A stretch of 64,000 bases of DNA from Moringa oleifera (GCA_021397835.1 JAJFZO010000356.1:310001-374000); one strand, 5' to 3'; shown: positions 35,400 to 47,581, counted from the first letter of the stretch. Program-made: numbers and translations. The notes: generated from the letters alone by a model not told the origin.

Positions 35400-35960
35400 A
35401 TTATTACTTGTTTTCAAAATCGTTACTTGTTTCTTAAATCGTTACTTGTTCAGCAGATCGTAACTTATTTTTTAAATCGTAACTTATTTACTGAAATCAT
35501 TACTTGTTTACTGAAATCATTACTTAAATCGTTACTTGTTTCCTAAATCGTTACTTATTCAGCAAATCGTAACTTGTTTTCTAAATCGTAACTTATTTAC
35601 TGAAATCGTTACTTGTTTACTGAAATCATTACTTAAATCGTTACTTGTTTCCTAAATCGTTACTTGTTCAGCAAATTGTAACTTATTTTCTAAATCGTAA
35701 CTTATGTACTGAAATCATTACTTGTTTACTGAAATCATTACTTAAATCGTTACTTGTTCAGCAAATCGTAACTTGTTTTCTACATCGTAACTTATTTACT
35801 GAAATCATTACTTAAATTGTCACTTGTTTTCTAAATCGTAACTTATTTATTGAAATCGTTACTTGTTTACTGAAATCATTACTTCTTTCATAAATCGTTA
35901 CTTCTTTACTTAAATCTTAATTTTTTTCTATAAAACCATTACTTTTTCTGTAAAATCATT
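35400..35960. repeat. Forward array with a higher-order 109-base period
   Basis: Short units resembling 'aaatcgttacttgttt' and 'aaatcgtaacttattt' are organised in larger units starting near 35526, 35635 and 35744. Six to seven short units make one large unit. Confidence 0.8.
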
Positions 35961-36129
35961 ATTTTTTCTCTGTAATAATTTTTCGGGCTTACAAAACTCT
36001 TGAAGGTCACATATGACTTATAAAATTTATTAATTTAGTATTAGCCATCTGCACTTAAATTAAAAAAATATATATTAAAATTCAAGTAAATAGATTAACA
36101 AACACATAAAAAAGTTACGAAATAAATAA

Positions 36130-36600
36130 AAATCAAAAATATAAAATCAAATAAATCAAGTCATAAAATATAAAAATTATATACGAAATTGAAAAATAAG
36201 AAACGAAATTGAAAAAATATGACACAAAATTAAAAAACATGATACAAAATTGAAAAATAAGAAACGAAATTGAAAAAATATGACAAAAAATTAAAAAACA
36301 TGATACAAAATTGAAAAATATGATACGAAATTTAAAAACATGATACAAAATTGAAAACTATGATACGAAATTAAAAAATGATACGAAATTAAAAAATCAA
36401 AAACAAAATAGAAAAATATGATATGAAATTGGAAAACATTATACGAAATTGCAAAATATCATATGAAACCAATAAACATAATATGAAATAAAAAATATAA
36501 TATGAAATTAAAAAACATGATACGATTTATAGGAATAACATACGAGTATCAAACATGATACGGTTCTTATTATCAAGATACGAAAGTGAATATTCAATAC
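36130..36600. repeat. Reverse array of 'gatacgaaattgaaaaa' units
   Basis: About 20 units of 16-20 bases with a GATACGAAA core, the inverse of the forward-array core. The open frame on - across it (36133-36348) is Phe/Ile low-complexity and not a gene. Confidence 0.75.
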
Positions 36601-37269
36601 ATTCGTATCAAGGAATTAAAGTTAAAACTCCAAAAAAATTAAACAAATATATGCGATGTACATGGATAACCCAAACCAATTATTGAGTTTTAAAGCATCA
36701 AAAAGAACATGTAAAAAAAGCACAACATTATATCCAAAAATCAAATATTCGTAAATTAACAATCAAAATCACTTAAAGCACATTAAAAACAAATTTGTTA
36801 AGTTTTTGTACACCAAAAGTAAATTCAAAACAATAAAATAAAGGTAAATCGAACATCGTAAGATGATTCGATTTTGTGAGTATCTAACAATCAAAAAATT
36901 TAAAATTTAAACCGAAATTATTATTTAAAATCATACATTGACTAATTTCTTCTAATTAAGCTAGCTCGATGATATTTTTGATGATTTGTATGCAACAGAA
37001 TGTAAGAAATCAGTAGCAACAGATTAAACAAGGACGAAAAGAAAAGAAAAAGGTGAGCGAAAAACTGAAATAAAAGAGAAAGAGAAACGTTTGAAGGTGT
37101 TTGATTTTTGATTCTCTCTAATGGGTAAATAGGTAATTACACATTATTCATTGAGGATATTTTGGTCTGAAATAACCAAAAAGTGCTAAAATAACATAGA
37201 TTACTAATTTAGGATATTTTTATTAATGTTTATGTACGGATGTCCAAAAATAAAATTTCCTCGGGTATT

Positions 37270-37965
37270 AAGTACCACTACTAGTTTTTATTTTTATTTT
37301 TATTTTTTTGTTAGAAAAAAAAAAGATTAGCCTGCGTTTTTAAGAGTGATAGATTAATTAACAAAATAATATGATGAAAATAGAGTTAAATAGAAAGAAG
37401 ATTAGTAAAACAAAAAGAAAACTATAGCTCAATTATTTTTATTGTCATTTTATCTTTCATATAATTTAAATCTTTATTTATAAATTAAAATTCAACCTAT
37501 CTTTAAAATGGATGTATAAATATTTAAATTTAAAAAATAATTATCATAATAAATGTAAAAATAATTCATGATAAAAAATTAAAAATTTAAGAACATGTAA
37601 TGTTTCACATATTTACTATGAAAAAATTTATATTTTTATAAATTCAACAACTCAATCATTTGTTTGTGTACAAGAAATAATAAAATAAAATTTTCATATT
37701 GATTTATGCTTTTAAAAATTGAAATCATCACTTTGCTTCTTTTCCAGCAATCATCTCTTTTATGAACGATATTTTTTTTTTAATAAATTTAGTAGCATTC
37801 CATATATTTATAATAAAAAACTTAAAACTTCAATAATTTCAACAATCAATTTTTTATTAAATTAGTAACGAAAGACTAGAACACATTTGTATATATAAAT
37901 ATAAGAAGAGTAAATTAAACATGAATATAAAGATGTTAGATAAATGGCTTGTTTATCCACACTTG
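37270..37965. other. AT-rich spacer
   Basis: No gene, repeat boundary or RNA signal is visible. Block 2 similarity starts at about 37970. Confidence 0.5.
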
Positions 37966-39319
37966 CATATTTCATAAGTAAAAGTTGAATGATGGAGAGT
38001 TATGCAGCAACATTTAACTATTTGTTACCTGACTCTTAGTGGTTTACTCACCAAAAGATGAAACTCTCATAGGAAGTTCATTTTTCCTGTCAACAACATT
38101 TTTTCCTGTACATGACTACCATAAGCAAACACAATTCAGAGCACAAGCGGATCTGATGATGAATGGTTGTTGCAACATACCTGGATAATGATTTACTCTG
38201 CGACGGAACAAACTCATATCCCTCCTCATCATGCAAAAGCATGCAACAGGTAGATGTCTTCAAATATTTTGGCAAAAATGCAGCTATAATCCAGACTTTA
38301 TGATATCAAGCTTCAAACAGTAAAGGTTATATTTTGATTACTATATGCATCTCCATTTAACCATGCAGCTAGAGCCATGTCTACGCTCAACTTATTTCAT
38401 TTGACAAATTAGAAGATTAAGAATGCAAAAAGGTCTCAGCTCCAACATAAAATTATAGGATCCTTTAAGTCCCCTTCATATACCCAAGTTTTTATTTTCA
38501 ACAAAATCCACTATCGGGTCTCAGAATTTCAAAAATGATAATAAAAGCAAAGTTGGCAAGATTTAGATCAACTAAATGAACCATATTAATTTACCATCTC
38601 AAATTCACTCCACAAACAAAGATTAATTATCATTTACGCAGACCTAGAACTCCACAACATTTTCCCTTGAAAATAGGCAAGGCCGTGGAAAGTTACTAAT
38701 TAAAGAAAAAAGATACTTACAGTTGTATCTCAAAAGCTTAAGCAAATCATTGGTTTATCTATGTCACAAAAATATTTAACTTAACTGAAGGATGGAACAA
38801 TACATGCCTATAACTATTGATCAGGAAAATTGAATTTAGATTAATCATGTGCAAGTGTCTAAAGCAAAGATTTATAATCCATAATTCCATTTACTAACAA
38901 CCAACATCAACTTTGCAACATGAAACCACAGAACCATCTTATAAATCATATATAAGTTTTAGTCATGAATTACGACCTAAATGAAATAGAAAGGCAACTA
39001 TAACCAAAAGATTTATGTTTATCTAAAGTTATTTTTACAAGAACTCAATACTTTGAAGTTTCAAGGTCATAAGGTTTAATAGCATTAACCATTTTGAACA
39101 TAAAACAAGTAAAACAGTAAAATTATAAACAAAAAAGCAAGTTAATAGTAGCATTATCCATAATGCTAAAAAATAATAGAGGCAATGTTAAACAACCAGT
39201 TTATACCCAAACAAAGCATATACCTATCTTTCCATAAAGGACAAAATGTTGTTGCAGCGGTAAATATGATAAGTAACATTAATAATCACAATGAAAACCT
39301 ATATAGTATTAGATAGCAT

Positions 39320-39664
39320 TATTGATCTGATGCATTGTTAGCCCATAAATGCAGGAGAAGAGGCTGCTGAAAATGCATCTTCAGAGAATCTTTTCTCTAA
39401 TGATTCATGGAGAAGATGTTGTGTCCCACATTTTTCATTTTTCCAAAGGTGAACCTGTATAATTGTGTTATAAGAGCAATTACTGCACAAAACCATCATC
39501 ATTCACTTTTCCATATAAACGGCATACACTTAATTTTGCTACCTTTCTTTACAAGGTTCTTTAACCATTTTGTTAAACATCCGAACACTAGGGTACACCT
39601 TGACAGACATGCTAAGGAAAAATCTCCTTGCTACTTTGGTTCTAGAGATTTGAAAAAAATATGA
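39320..39664 (-). pseudogene. PPR C-terminal fragment, type B
   Basis: Counterpart of 28386-28760 in block 1 at the collinear position. It keeps the degraded tail ('ttgttagcccataaatgc' in + reading) and the NKMVKEPCKEG-like helix. Frame broken. Confidence 0.6.
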
Positions 39665-39694
39665 ATCAAGATAATTGCACAAACCTCTTGTGTA

Positions 39695-40190
39695 AAGCAA
39701 AATATATTTCGTTCATCTGTTTTAGATGATGTTACCTCTTGATGCTCTAGTAGCATACTGATGGTTGTTTTAATCGTTACATACCTTGTTCAAGTGCCGT
39801 GGTCGTATAGTAAGTGAATGATATTTGGGTGACTTGCCGTTTGCAATATTTGCATTATTGTTTTCCTCTGCTCCAAATGTTTATGCAATTATCATGATCG
39901 ATATTTTTTTTTCAAATTTGTAGAGCTGAAAGTTGCAATAGGACTTTACCTTAGTCTGTTTGTCAAGGGGTTGGAGCCTAGTTTCAGTTGCTTAACACTC
40001 TGTAAAGAGGTTTAATGAATGAAGTATATACGGCTTATATAAAAAAATGAACGGTGATGTAATTGCTCTTAATAACATAATTATTCAAGGGGCTCCTTCA
40101 GAAAAAATGACAGATCTAGGATACTAAAACTTCTCCATGAATCAGTAGAAAGAAGAATATCTGCATATGCATTGATAGGAGCTTACCATT
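39695..40190 (+). pseudogene. PPR C-terminal fragment, type B, inverted
   Basis: This is the reverse complement of a segment equivalent to 31640-32170 in block 1. The 'caagtgccgtggtcg' part (39790) mirrors the 'cggcacttgaacc' module, and 39830-40170 mirrors the type B fragment. It is the only PPR-derived piece in the window on the + strand. Frame broken. Confidence 0.7.
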
Positions 40191-40345
40191 ATGTTTGTTG
40201 CTCTTGTAAGGTGAGCTTCATTCATGGTTGTTGAAAATCAGTAGGATATGTATATCAGCATACTGTTTTGCTTTTCGTGGCTCCTTTTAACTTTTTATTT
40301 TGTCAAGGATTAGTAATGCTGCTTACTGTTATGTTTTATTTATAG
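40190..40345. repeat. Left arm of an inverted repeat
   Basis: About 140 bases that pair with 40900-41035 in inverted orientation: 'taatgctgcttactgttatg' here, its reverse complement there. The spacer is about 560 bases. Confidence 0.75.
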
Positions 40346-40614
40346 ACAACCAACATCAACTTTGTGACTTACAAGGATGGAAGCATTTATAAATTTCCAA
40401 TTTAATGACTGAAATATATAAGAAAATTTGTTCCCACAGAAGCGTATCATAAATCCATATTAATGTAGTTATGACTTTATGACCTTAATGGGATAGAAAG
40501 GCAGATGAAACCAAAGTTCCATGTCAACTAAAATCAGTTTTACTCTTTGAGGTTCAGAAGTCGTCAATGCCAGAAAACACCATTTTAAACATATTAAATG
40601 AACTAGATAAGAAA

Positions 40615-40800
40615 CAGTCAAAATATAAACCATCATCATTCATTTTTCTAAATGGCATATACTTAATTTTGTTACCCTTCTTTGCAAGGTTCTTTAACCA
40701 TTTTGTTACACATCAGAACACTAGGTTGCGCCTTAACAGACATGCTAAGGAAAAGTTTTCGTGCTACTTTGGTTCTACAGATTTGAAAAAGGTATGAATC
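40615..40800 (-). pseudogene. PPR C-terminal fragment, type B, partial
   Basis: Second copy of the sequence at 39500-39664, with the LFLSMSVKAQPSVLMCNKMVK stretch readable in parts. It carries the same FxxF-rich flank. It was created by the local rearrangement that also produced the inverted piece. Confidence 0.6.
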
Positions 40801-40899
40801 AGGACAATTGCACAAACCTCTAGTGTAAGGTAAAATACTCATGCTAATATCAGAAATTGCAACTAACCCGAAATGAGGACTGGACCATGTGGCAATTAC

Positions 40900-41035
40900 A
40901 GTCAAAACATAACAGTAAGCAGCATTACTAATACTTGACAAAATAAAAAGTTAAAGGAGCCACAAAAAGCAAAGCAGTATACCGATGCACACATTCTGCT
41001 GATCTTCAACAGCCATGAATGAAGCTCACCTTAGA
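40900..41035. repeat. Right arm of an inverted repeat
   Basis: Direct counterpart of 28870-28985 in block 1 and inverse of 40190-40345. Confidence 0.75.
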
Positions 41036-43229
41036 AACATGGACATGGGAACTTAACAGCCTAAACAATGCAAAGGGAAGAAGTTAGTTGACTTAATATT
41101 GCAAGAAAACAGTAAACAATCAAGTTGGTCACCATATACACAATGTTCTTAACTTCTGTCTTCTCAATGATCAAGATCGCTTTTTTTTTTCTTTTTTTCT
41201 TTTTTTTTTGGGTTATTGGTGAAGTCACATAAGAAAATTGCAAATAAATAACAAACCTAAAAAGAGGAAGAAGGCATCCAAGGAACACTATACAGATATA
41301 AACAGTTCAAATAATATCATTCTCCCAGAGGAAATGATTCACTGATGTGCCATCCCCAGTAGTTGAACCAGGTATGTACTGGTTAAAGCAACTAAAAATC
41401 TGCAATGTGGAGCATCAATGGGTGAAGGCATCCTGGAACTTGATGAATGAAATAATATATTTATTTACAGACAACCAACAAACATTTTGCAAATCATAAG
41501 GCTAGAAGATTTCATTAATAAATCCCACAATCTAATGACTGAAACAGATGGAAGTAAATTTGTTTATACAAAGCTTCTCATAAATTCATATTTGAGAGCC
41601 AAACATATAATTTTGGCCCAGTAACAGCAATTAAAGCCAATAACCATTTCAGAGCAACTATTAAACAAAATCAATTCAGTGAATATAAAATAAGTCTGTC
41701 ACAAACAAACATGTAATTTTCCATCACAGTTTAAGTCAATTCCAAAATAAGAAAAGCAAGAAAACATTATGCAGCAATACTGTAATTTCCTGCACATATA
41801 TGCACTTCCACAAGTCGTTGCAATAAGCATACACACATTTGAAGCACAAGCATATGGGATGAACTACAGCCAAAGCCATTGAAATCAAGTCAGGTAGTAT
41901 AATGCTGTTGCCCAATACCATGGAAGTCAATCAAGTGAAAAACATTAATGTATTACTCCACGACAAAATAGTATATAGAGAAAAAGCAACAAAAAAAAAA
42001 ATCTGACAGAATCATGCAAAAACAAGCATGTAACATGTACATGTCTTCAAATATTTATCCAATTTGCCTTTACATTATCAAACTTTAGACACTTTACATT
42101 ATCTATTGAATACTATGCAGATGTAAACATTTCTTTATGCAGATAGAGGTCTGTCAAAATTCAATGTGTTTTGTTTGTAGAGCCAAGCAAATAAGAAAAC
42201 ACAAAGATCTTTCCATCTGTTTGGATTAGTGGAATCCCTACTTCAAGTTTCCTAATGTAAGCAAGTTTTTATTCTCAATCAGCATTCTAGAAATGGTAAT
42301 GAAAGCAAAGCCAAAAAGATTTAGCCCAGCCTAATGACTAAGAGCAAATAACTTCATAAAATGGTCAAACATATAAATGAAGGAGCCACCAAAGTAATGG
42401 ATATATAGATAAAAGTAATATACCAGCATTTAACCCCCCATAAAGCTCTTCTCAGGACTATCAGCTTGAGAATTGAACAGCCTGAATGACATTAAGGAAG
42501 AAGATTTACTTAAGCTAAATGAGTTTGACAATTGAGTTCACCATCATAAATACTAAGTCGTCAATCCTTCCTCTAGTCAATTACCAAGGTTTTAGATACT
42601 TAACTTTTTTTAAAATGCTACACAATATTATGAATATAAGTTTTATATGTTCATTCACCGGTTAAATTAGGTAAAATAAAAAAGAAAATTTGATTTAGAA
42701 TTAATAATGTGCAAATTTCTAAAGCAAGAAAATTTAAGTCACTTACCATCTATAGAACCAACATCAACTTTGCCACTTGATGCTAGAAAATATTAATCCC
42801 ACAACAATCTAATAACTAAAATTCATTCTAGTAAATTTATTTTCAGAAGCATCTCTTAAATCAATATTTGAGATGTTATTATGACTTTATGACCTTAATG
42901 AGTCAACGATCAGTAGAGCTTTATGTTGTGAAAAATAATTTTTACAAGATAATATTTTGAAGTTCAAAACTCAACTCATTAATGGGGAGATAACACCAAT
43001 TTGAAGATGAAAAAACTAGTTAAGAAATGGTCAAAATATAAAACACAATGCCAAGTTATTAGTACCAATATTCACAGTGTCAATCATAATGGATGCAACA
43101 TTAACCAATAGTTTATACCCAAAATAAAATGCGTATCCATCATTTCCTAAAAAGGATAGAACATGTAGTAACAACTATGAATATGATCAGTAACATTTCA
43201 GAATCACTATTAAATCTGCAAACTATTAT
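41036..43229. other. Non-coding 3' flank modules of block 2
   Basis: Collinear with 28990-31150. There is a poly(T)-rich interruption at 41178-41212. No gene is seen. Confidence 0.5.
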
Positions 43230-43600
43230 ATAGTCATTGGTTTAACACATTGTTAGACCACAGATCCGTATGCATTCTGTTGTGGATGCATCTACTGATA
43301 AATCGTCTATCTACCATTTCATGGAATTCTTGTGCCCTGGACGCTTCATCATTCAGAAGATACCCACGAATTAGTGTTATAAAAGCAATGCTCAAGCAAA
43401 CAACCGTGACCTTTCGTTTTTCTAAAAAAAAAAAAAAACTATAGGCGTCATTTAAAAGCCATTCTTTACACAATCCTTTAACCATTATGTTATATATCTG
43501 AACTTTAGGTGGTAACCCTTTGCAGAGAGACTGCAGAAAAGTCTTTTTGAACATTAATATGTACAGCTCTATAAAAAATGTATCAAGAACCAGTAACCAA
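43230..43600 (-). pseudogene. PPR C-terminal fragment, type A
   Basis: Counterpart of 31150-31456. It shows VQIYNIMVKGLCKEWLLNDA, then a poly(T/A) expansion at 43424-43438 that disrupts the next motif, and the C-terminal DLWSNNVLNQ. Confidence 0.7.
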
Positions 43601-43779
43601 AAAATAAAATTCATGATTATAGCAAAGAACAAAATAAATGGGGAATGTTGTATGCAACACAGTAGCAACACTTTACTTATCACTCCATAAAGAACAAGAA
43701 ACGTTGTAACAGCTGTAATATGATAAGGAACATTAATTGTCGCTATCAAAACCTATAAAGTATTACATATCATCATTGA

Positions 43780-43995
43780 TCTTATACATTGTAGACCATA
43801 GTCCAAACATTCTTATTTCTACATATTTATGGAGAAGCTAATGTATCCCACATCTGTCATTTTTTTAGAGGAGCCCCTGAATAATCGTATTATAAGGGCA
43901 AATACTGGGCAAGAATCATCATTGTTCATTTTTTAATTTAAACCGTATATACTTTGTTTAGTAAACCTTCTTTACAAATTTCTTAATTATACAAA
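43780..43995 (-). pseudogene. PPR C-terminal fragment, type B, truncated
   Basis: Collinear with 31640-31860. The second half present in block 1 is deleted, and the flank resumes at about 43990. Confidence 0.55.
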
Positions 43996-44836
43996 TATTG
44001 AAAACGACAAGTCACCCAAAACAAAGATTAGACAATCTAGTACTAACAGCCATAACATAATAGTAGTCAGAATCAGTAATCCCTTTTTTTTGTTAATCAG
44101 AAACAGAATAACTAAGCCTTAAGAAATAAAAAAGTGTAATGCCCCATATAAAGCAATATAATATCCTGATTCACATATTCTGTTGATGTTCAAGAGCCAT
44201 GAAGTTCACCTCAGAAACATGGGATTTGGAACTTAACAGCTTGTAGACATAACCAAAACAGGTTAGTTCACTTAATTTTACAAGAAAACAAATCAACAAT
44301 CAAGTTAGCCCACTGTCTACACAATGTTATCGACTTTTCTCATCTCAACATCAAGATCACTTTCTTTTTTTTTTTCTTTTTAAGTTTATTGGTGAAGGTA
44401 GGACAGGAAGACTGCAAATAAATAAATAAATAAACCTTGAAAAAAGAGGGCATCTAAGGAACATTATGCATAATACAAATAGTATCATTCTCCTAGGATA
44501 AATTATTCACTTATTCTGTAAACCCTAGCACTTGAACTAGGTATGTAATATTTAATACAACCAATAATTTGCTATGTGGAGCATCATCAATAGGTAAAAT
44601 CATCTAAAATATATGCAAAATAAAATCCATATATCTATTTATAGACAACTAACATCAACTTTGTGACTCATAAGGCTGGAAGCATTTATAAATTTCTACT
44701 CTAATGACTGAAATATATAAGTAAATTTGTTCACATAGGCATCACATAAATTGTTATCTGAGATACAGTTATGACTTTACAACCTTAACGGGATAAAAAG
44801 GCAAATAAAACCAAAGTTTAAAGTCAACTAAAGTTA

Positions 44837-44839
44837 GTT
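44837..44839. repeat. CACTA-2 target duplication GTT, left copy
   Basis: GTT before CACTAC; the same triplet follows the right end at 47914-47916. The uninterrupted site in block 1 reads 'attagttttactctttt' (32396-32412). Confidence 0.9.
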
Positions 44840-44869
44840 CACTACAACAAATAAAAACTTTAATTACAG

Positions 44870-45200
44870 TTAAAAATAGCTTTTAATGACAGTTGTGAAA
44901 CTGTCATCTTTGTTCATGTCATTAAAGGGGGGAGTTTTTAATGACAGTTCTTGAACAGTCATTAAAGGGGGTGTCTTTAATGACAGTTCTAATAGGACTG
45001 TCACTAAAAGGGGTGCCTTTGATGACAGTTCTAATAGAACTGTTGTTAAAAGGGGGGCACCTTTCATGACAGTTCTAATAGAACTACAGTTAAAGGGGGT
45101 GCCTTTCATGCTAGTTCTAATAGAACTGTCGTTAAAGTGGGGTGCCTTTCATGACAGTTAATGATAGTTCTAATAGAACTGTCATTAAAAATGTTCATTT
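44870..45200. repeat. Left subterminal palindromic repeats of CACTA-2
   Basis: Seven or so units each fold on themselves: 'aatgacagttct' followed by 'aata' and 'agaactgtcatt', separated by 'aaagggggtgcc'. Each unit is an almost perfect palindrome of about 32 bases. The open frame on - here (44870-45109) is a by-product. Confidence 0.85.
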
Positions 45201-45731
45201 TTAGTATTTTTTATTAATTTTGAAATAAATACAAAATTTTTACATTCAAATTATTCAAAATGTGGATATATAAAATTTTTCATCTCTTCCACATCAACCA
45301 TATACATCAATACAATTCTTCACAATTTGCAACCAAAATTTCCTATTATACACTTCGATACCATCCTCATTGACACCGTCAGTACTTCTTTCATATCTAA
45401 AACCACTCAAAATAATCCAATCCAAAAAAGTAATAAAAGATTAACAAAATAAAAAAAAATTGATGTCATAATTGAACTCTATATGTAAAATACTTGAGTT
45501 TAAATATACATTATCATATACAATCCTAAAAATTTAACTATATAAATCCAATGATGTTCATGTATACAAAAATCTTCAAGGTTCATCTTTCTAATATAGC
45601 ACTCCAAAGAAATTGTCCAACCTCTTTTCTAACTTCATCAATATCCAATTAGGTGTAAGTATCTATGTCCACTAACTATATTTATCAAAAAAAAAAGTTA
45701 GTCCAATTAAAACTTTTAATAAGCACATCAA

Positions 45732-45968
45732 TTAATTAGTTAAGTATTTACATAAGCAAATGCTTAAAAACTTACCATACACAATGCAAACAATAATAAC
45801 TAAATAAAAATTCAAAAAGCATATATACACAATGCAAGCTTGAATAATGATGACACTTAGCTCCTCCATGTGACAAAATTGTATGATATCTTCTCGAGCC
45901 AAAAAGTTATTTACCCTTACATCATTTGCCTCTAATCTTCTGTCAGCAAACATCCAAGTTTTATCCAT
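45732..45968 (-). pseudogene. CACTA transposase-associated N-terminal fragment
   Basis: The frame begins MDKTWMFADRRLEAND at 45968. The MD+SWM start followed by an R-rich turn is typical of the transposase-associated domain at the N-terminus of CACTA TNPD-type proteins. After about 40 residues the sequence becomes hydrophobic and unrelated, so only the first exon or part of it remains. 45969-46550 upstream is AT-rich. Confidence 0.55.
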
Positions 45969-46629
45969 TCTTAAATTTAAATAACATTTAATTATTTACT
46001 TTTTAAGCATGTAATATATTAAGTAAAATTTAAATAAATAATTAATAATACTTAATTAATTAATACAGAAAGTTAATATTTACTTAACATCTAAAATATT
46101 AAGTAACATTTAATTTATGTTAACTATAAAATCAATATAATTAAATTTGACAAAATATACCAATTAATCTCACCTAAAAAAATTAATTCAAACATAAATT
46201 CAACTACACTTAAATATATAATTAATTTATCAAAATATAAATTCTTCTAATTAATATCTAATTAATTTATCTATTAATCTAAAAATCTTAATAATTATGA
46301 AATAATAAATACATCAATGTAGACCCATTCATACCAAATATGTTCATCCAAATATACTAACAAAAAAAAAACTCAAATTTCATTAATTAATAACAAATCA
46401 CTAAACACACTTAATAAAAAACTTCCCAAAATAATATACATCCTCAACACTTTTTCTAAACCAAAATTAACCAAGTTGAATCAAAATTATGAAACTTAAA
46501 TTTCATAAAAAAAAATTTCAAATCTATAACGAATACTTACATATGTTTGAATGCTAAAGATGAACGAACGGATGGAGAGGGTGTAGTTGCCTTCGTGAAG
46601 ATTGAGACAAATGAGAGAAAAAGAAACAA

Positions 46630-46940
46630 GGAGAGAGGCAGTACCACTTTCAGTAGTTGGTCTATCTACTTCTGGATGAAGAGCAAAGAGGAAAAGGCCT
46701 GAAAAGAGGCAGTGCCACTACTTGCTAGTAGTTGCTCTAGCTATTTCTAGATAAAAAGCAAAGAGGAAAAGGCCGAAAAAAAAGTAGTGCCACCAGCAGC
46801 TAGCCTAGCTGCTTTTAGATGAAGAGCAAAGAGAAGAAGGTCCGGAGAAAGGTAGTGCGGCTGTCAACTGGTTTAGCTTCTTGACAGAGAGCAAAGAGGA
46901 GAAGGGATGACCTAGACAGTAAAAATTGGCACGAGGTTCT
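46630..46940. repeat. Tandem repeat of about 73 bases in CACTA-2
   Basis: Four diverged units start near 46634, 46706, 46778 and 46850. They share 'gcagt.ccact', 'agctag' or 'gtagttg', and 'agcaaagaggaaaaggcc'. Confidence 0.65.
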
Positions 46941-47323
46941 GGTAGGTTCTGGAGACAAATTCAAGATCCCTGTCTTAAAAAAAAAAGTAAGCAGCTTTTA
47001 ATATCAGTTCTGAAAAAACTGGCGTTAAAGGCCATATTATAACGCTAGTTCCTCCAGAACTGACGTTGAAGGCCATAACTTTGAGTCAAAGGCTTAAAGA
47101 TGTTCTTCCATCTTTTTTTCCTTTCGACACTTCCCATGTTGGACCTCCTCACTATGTGAAATGAAGAAAAAATGCTTATAATCACTAACTGCACTTATAT
47201 ACAAAAGCTAAAGTGATCCAGCCTGTACTTGAAAAATGAATCCAACCGATCCTGGAACCATTCGTTCAGGGATTGAAAGAGAGTGTGTGTAAGTGGAAGT
47301 AGCAACAGCTGTTGCTGTTGCTG

Positions 47324-47581
47324 CTTCTTAATAAGCAGCAGCAGCAGCAGTTGCTGTTGCTACTTCTTACAGTAGTAGCAGCAGTAGTTGCAGTTGCTGT
47401 TGGTGCTCCTTACAGCAGCAGCAGCAGTAGTTGCAGTTGCTGTTGCTGCTTCTTACAGCAGCAGCAGCAGTAGTTGCAGTTGCTGTTGCTGCTTCTTACA
47501 GCAGCAGCAACAGCAGTTGCTATTGCTGTTGCTGCTTCTTACAGCAGCAGCAGGAACAGCTGCTGTAAGCAGTCGTTGCTG
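47324..47581. repeat. 43-base CAG/CTG tandem repeat in CACTA-2
   Basis: Units begin 'ttacag' at 47367, 47410, 47453, 47496 and 47539, each exactly 43 bases apart, with a partial unit before. Each unit has a CAG run followed by a CTG-rich run, so it can fold on itself. Because 43 is not a multiple of three, a frame through it switches between Ala, Ser, Gln and Leu runs; the open frame 47388-47627 is such an artefact. Confidence 0.9.

Larger units (their letters stand above)
34775..37262. mobile_element. Non-autonomous MULE-like element related to the one at 1-8110
   Basis: 35110-35230 aligns with bases 50-160 of the window, including 'aaaatcaaaa' and 'gcttaaa' blocks. The element has a forward repeat array (35400-35960) and a reverse array (36130-36600) but no transposase or protease sequence. 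GGGTATT occurs just outside both proposed ends (34768-34774 and 37263-37269), a possible target duplication with 7 of the usual 9 bases conserved. The two 'aaacgtttgaaggt' boxes (35032 and 37084) are in direct, not inverted, orientation. Exact ends are uncertain. Confidence 0.6.

Noticed and set aside
36133..36348. Phe/Ile-rich open frame on -, looking like a membrane protein
   Set aside because: It translates the tandem 'gatacgaaattgaaaaa' array; the same holds for the frame at 6370-6645.
35400..36600. Regular short repeats considered as a CRISPR-like array
   Set aside because: The units are degenerate, there are no unique spacers of constant length, and the genome is a plant nucleus.
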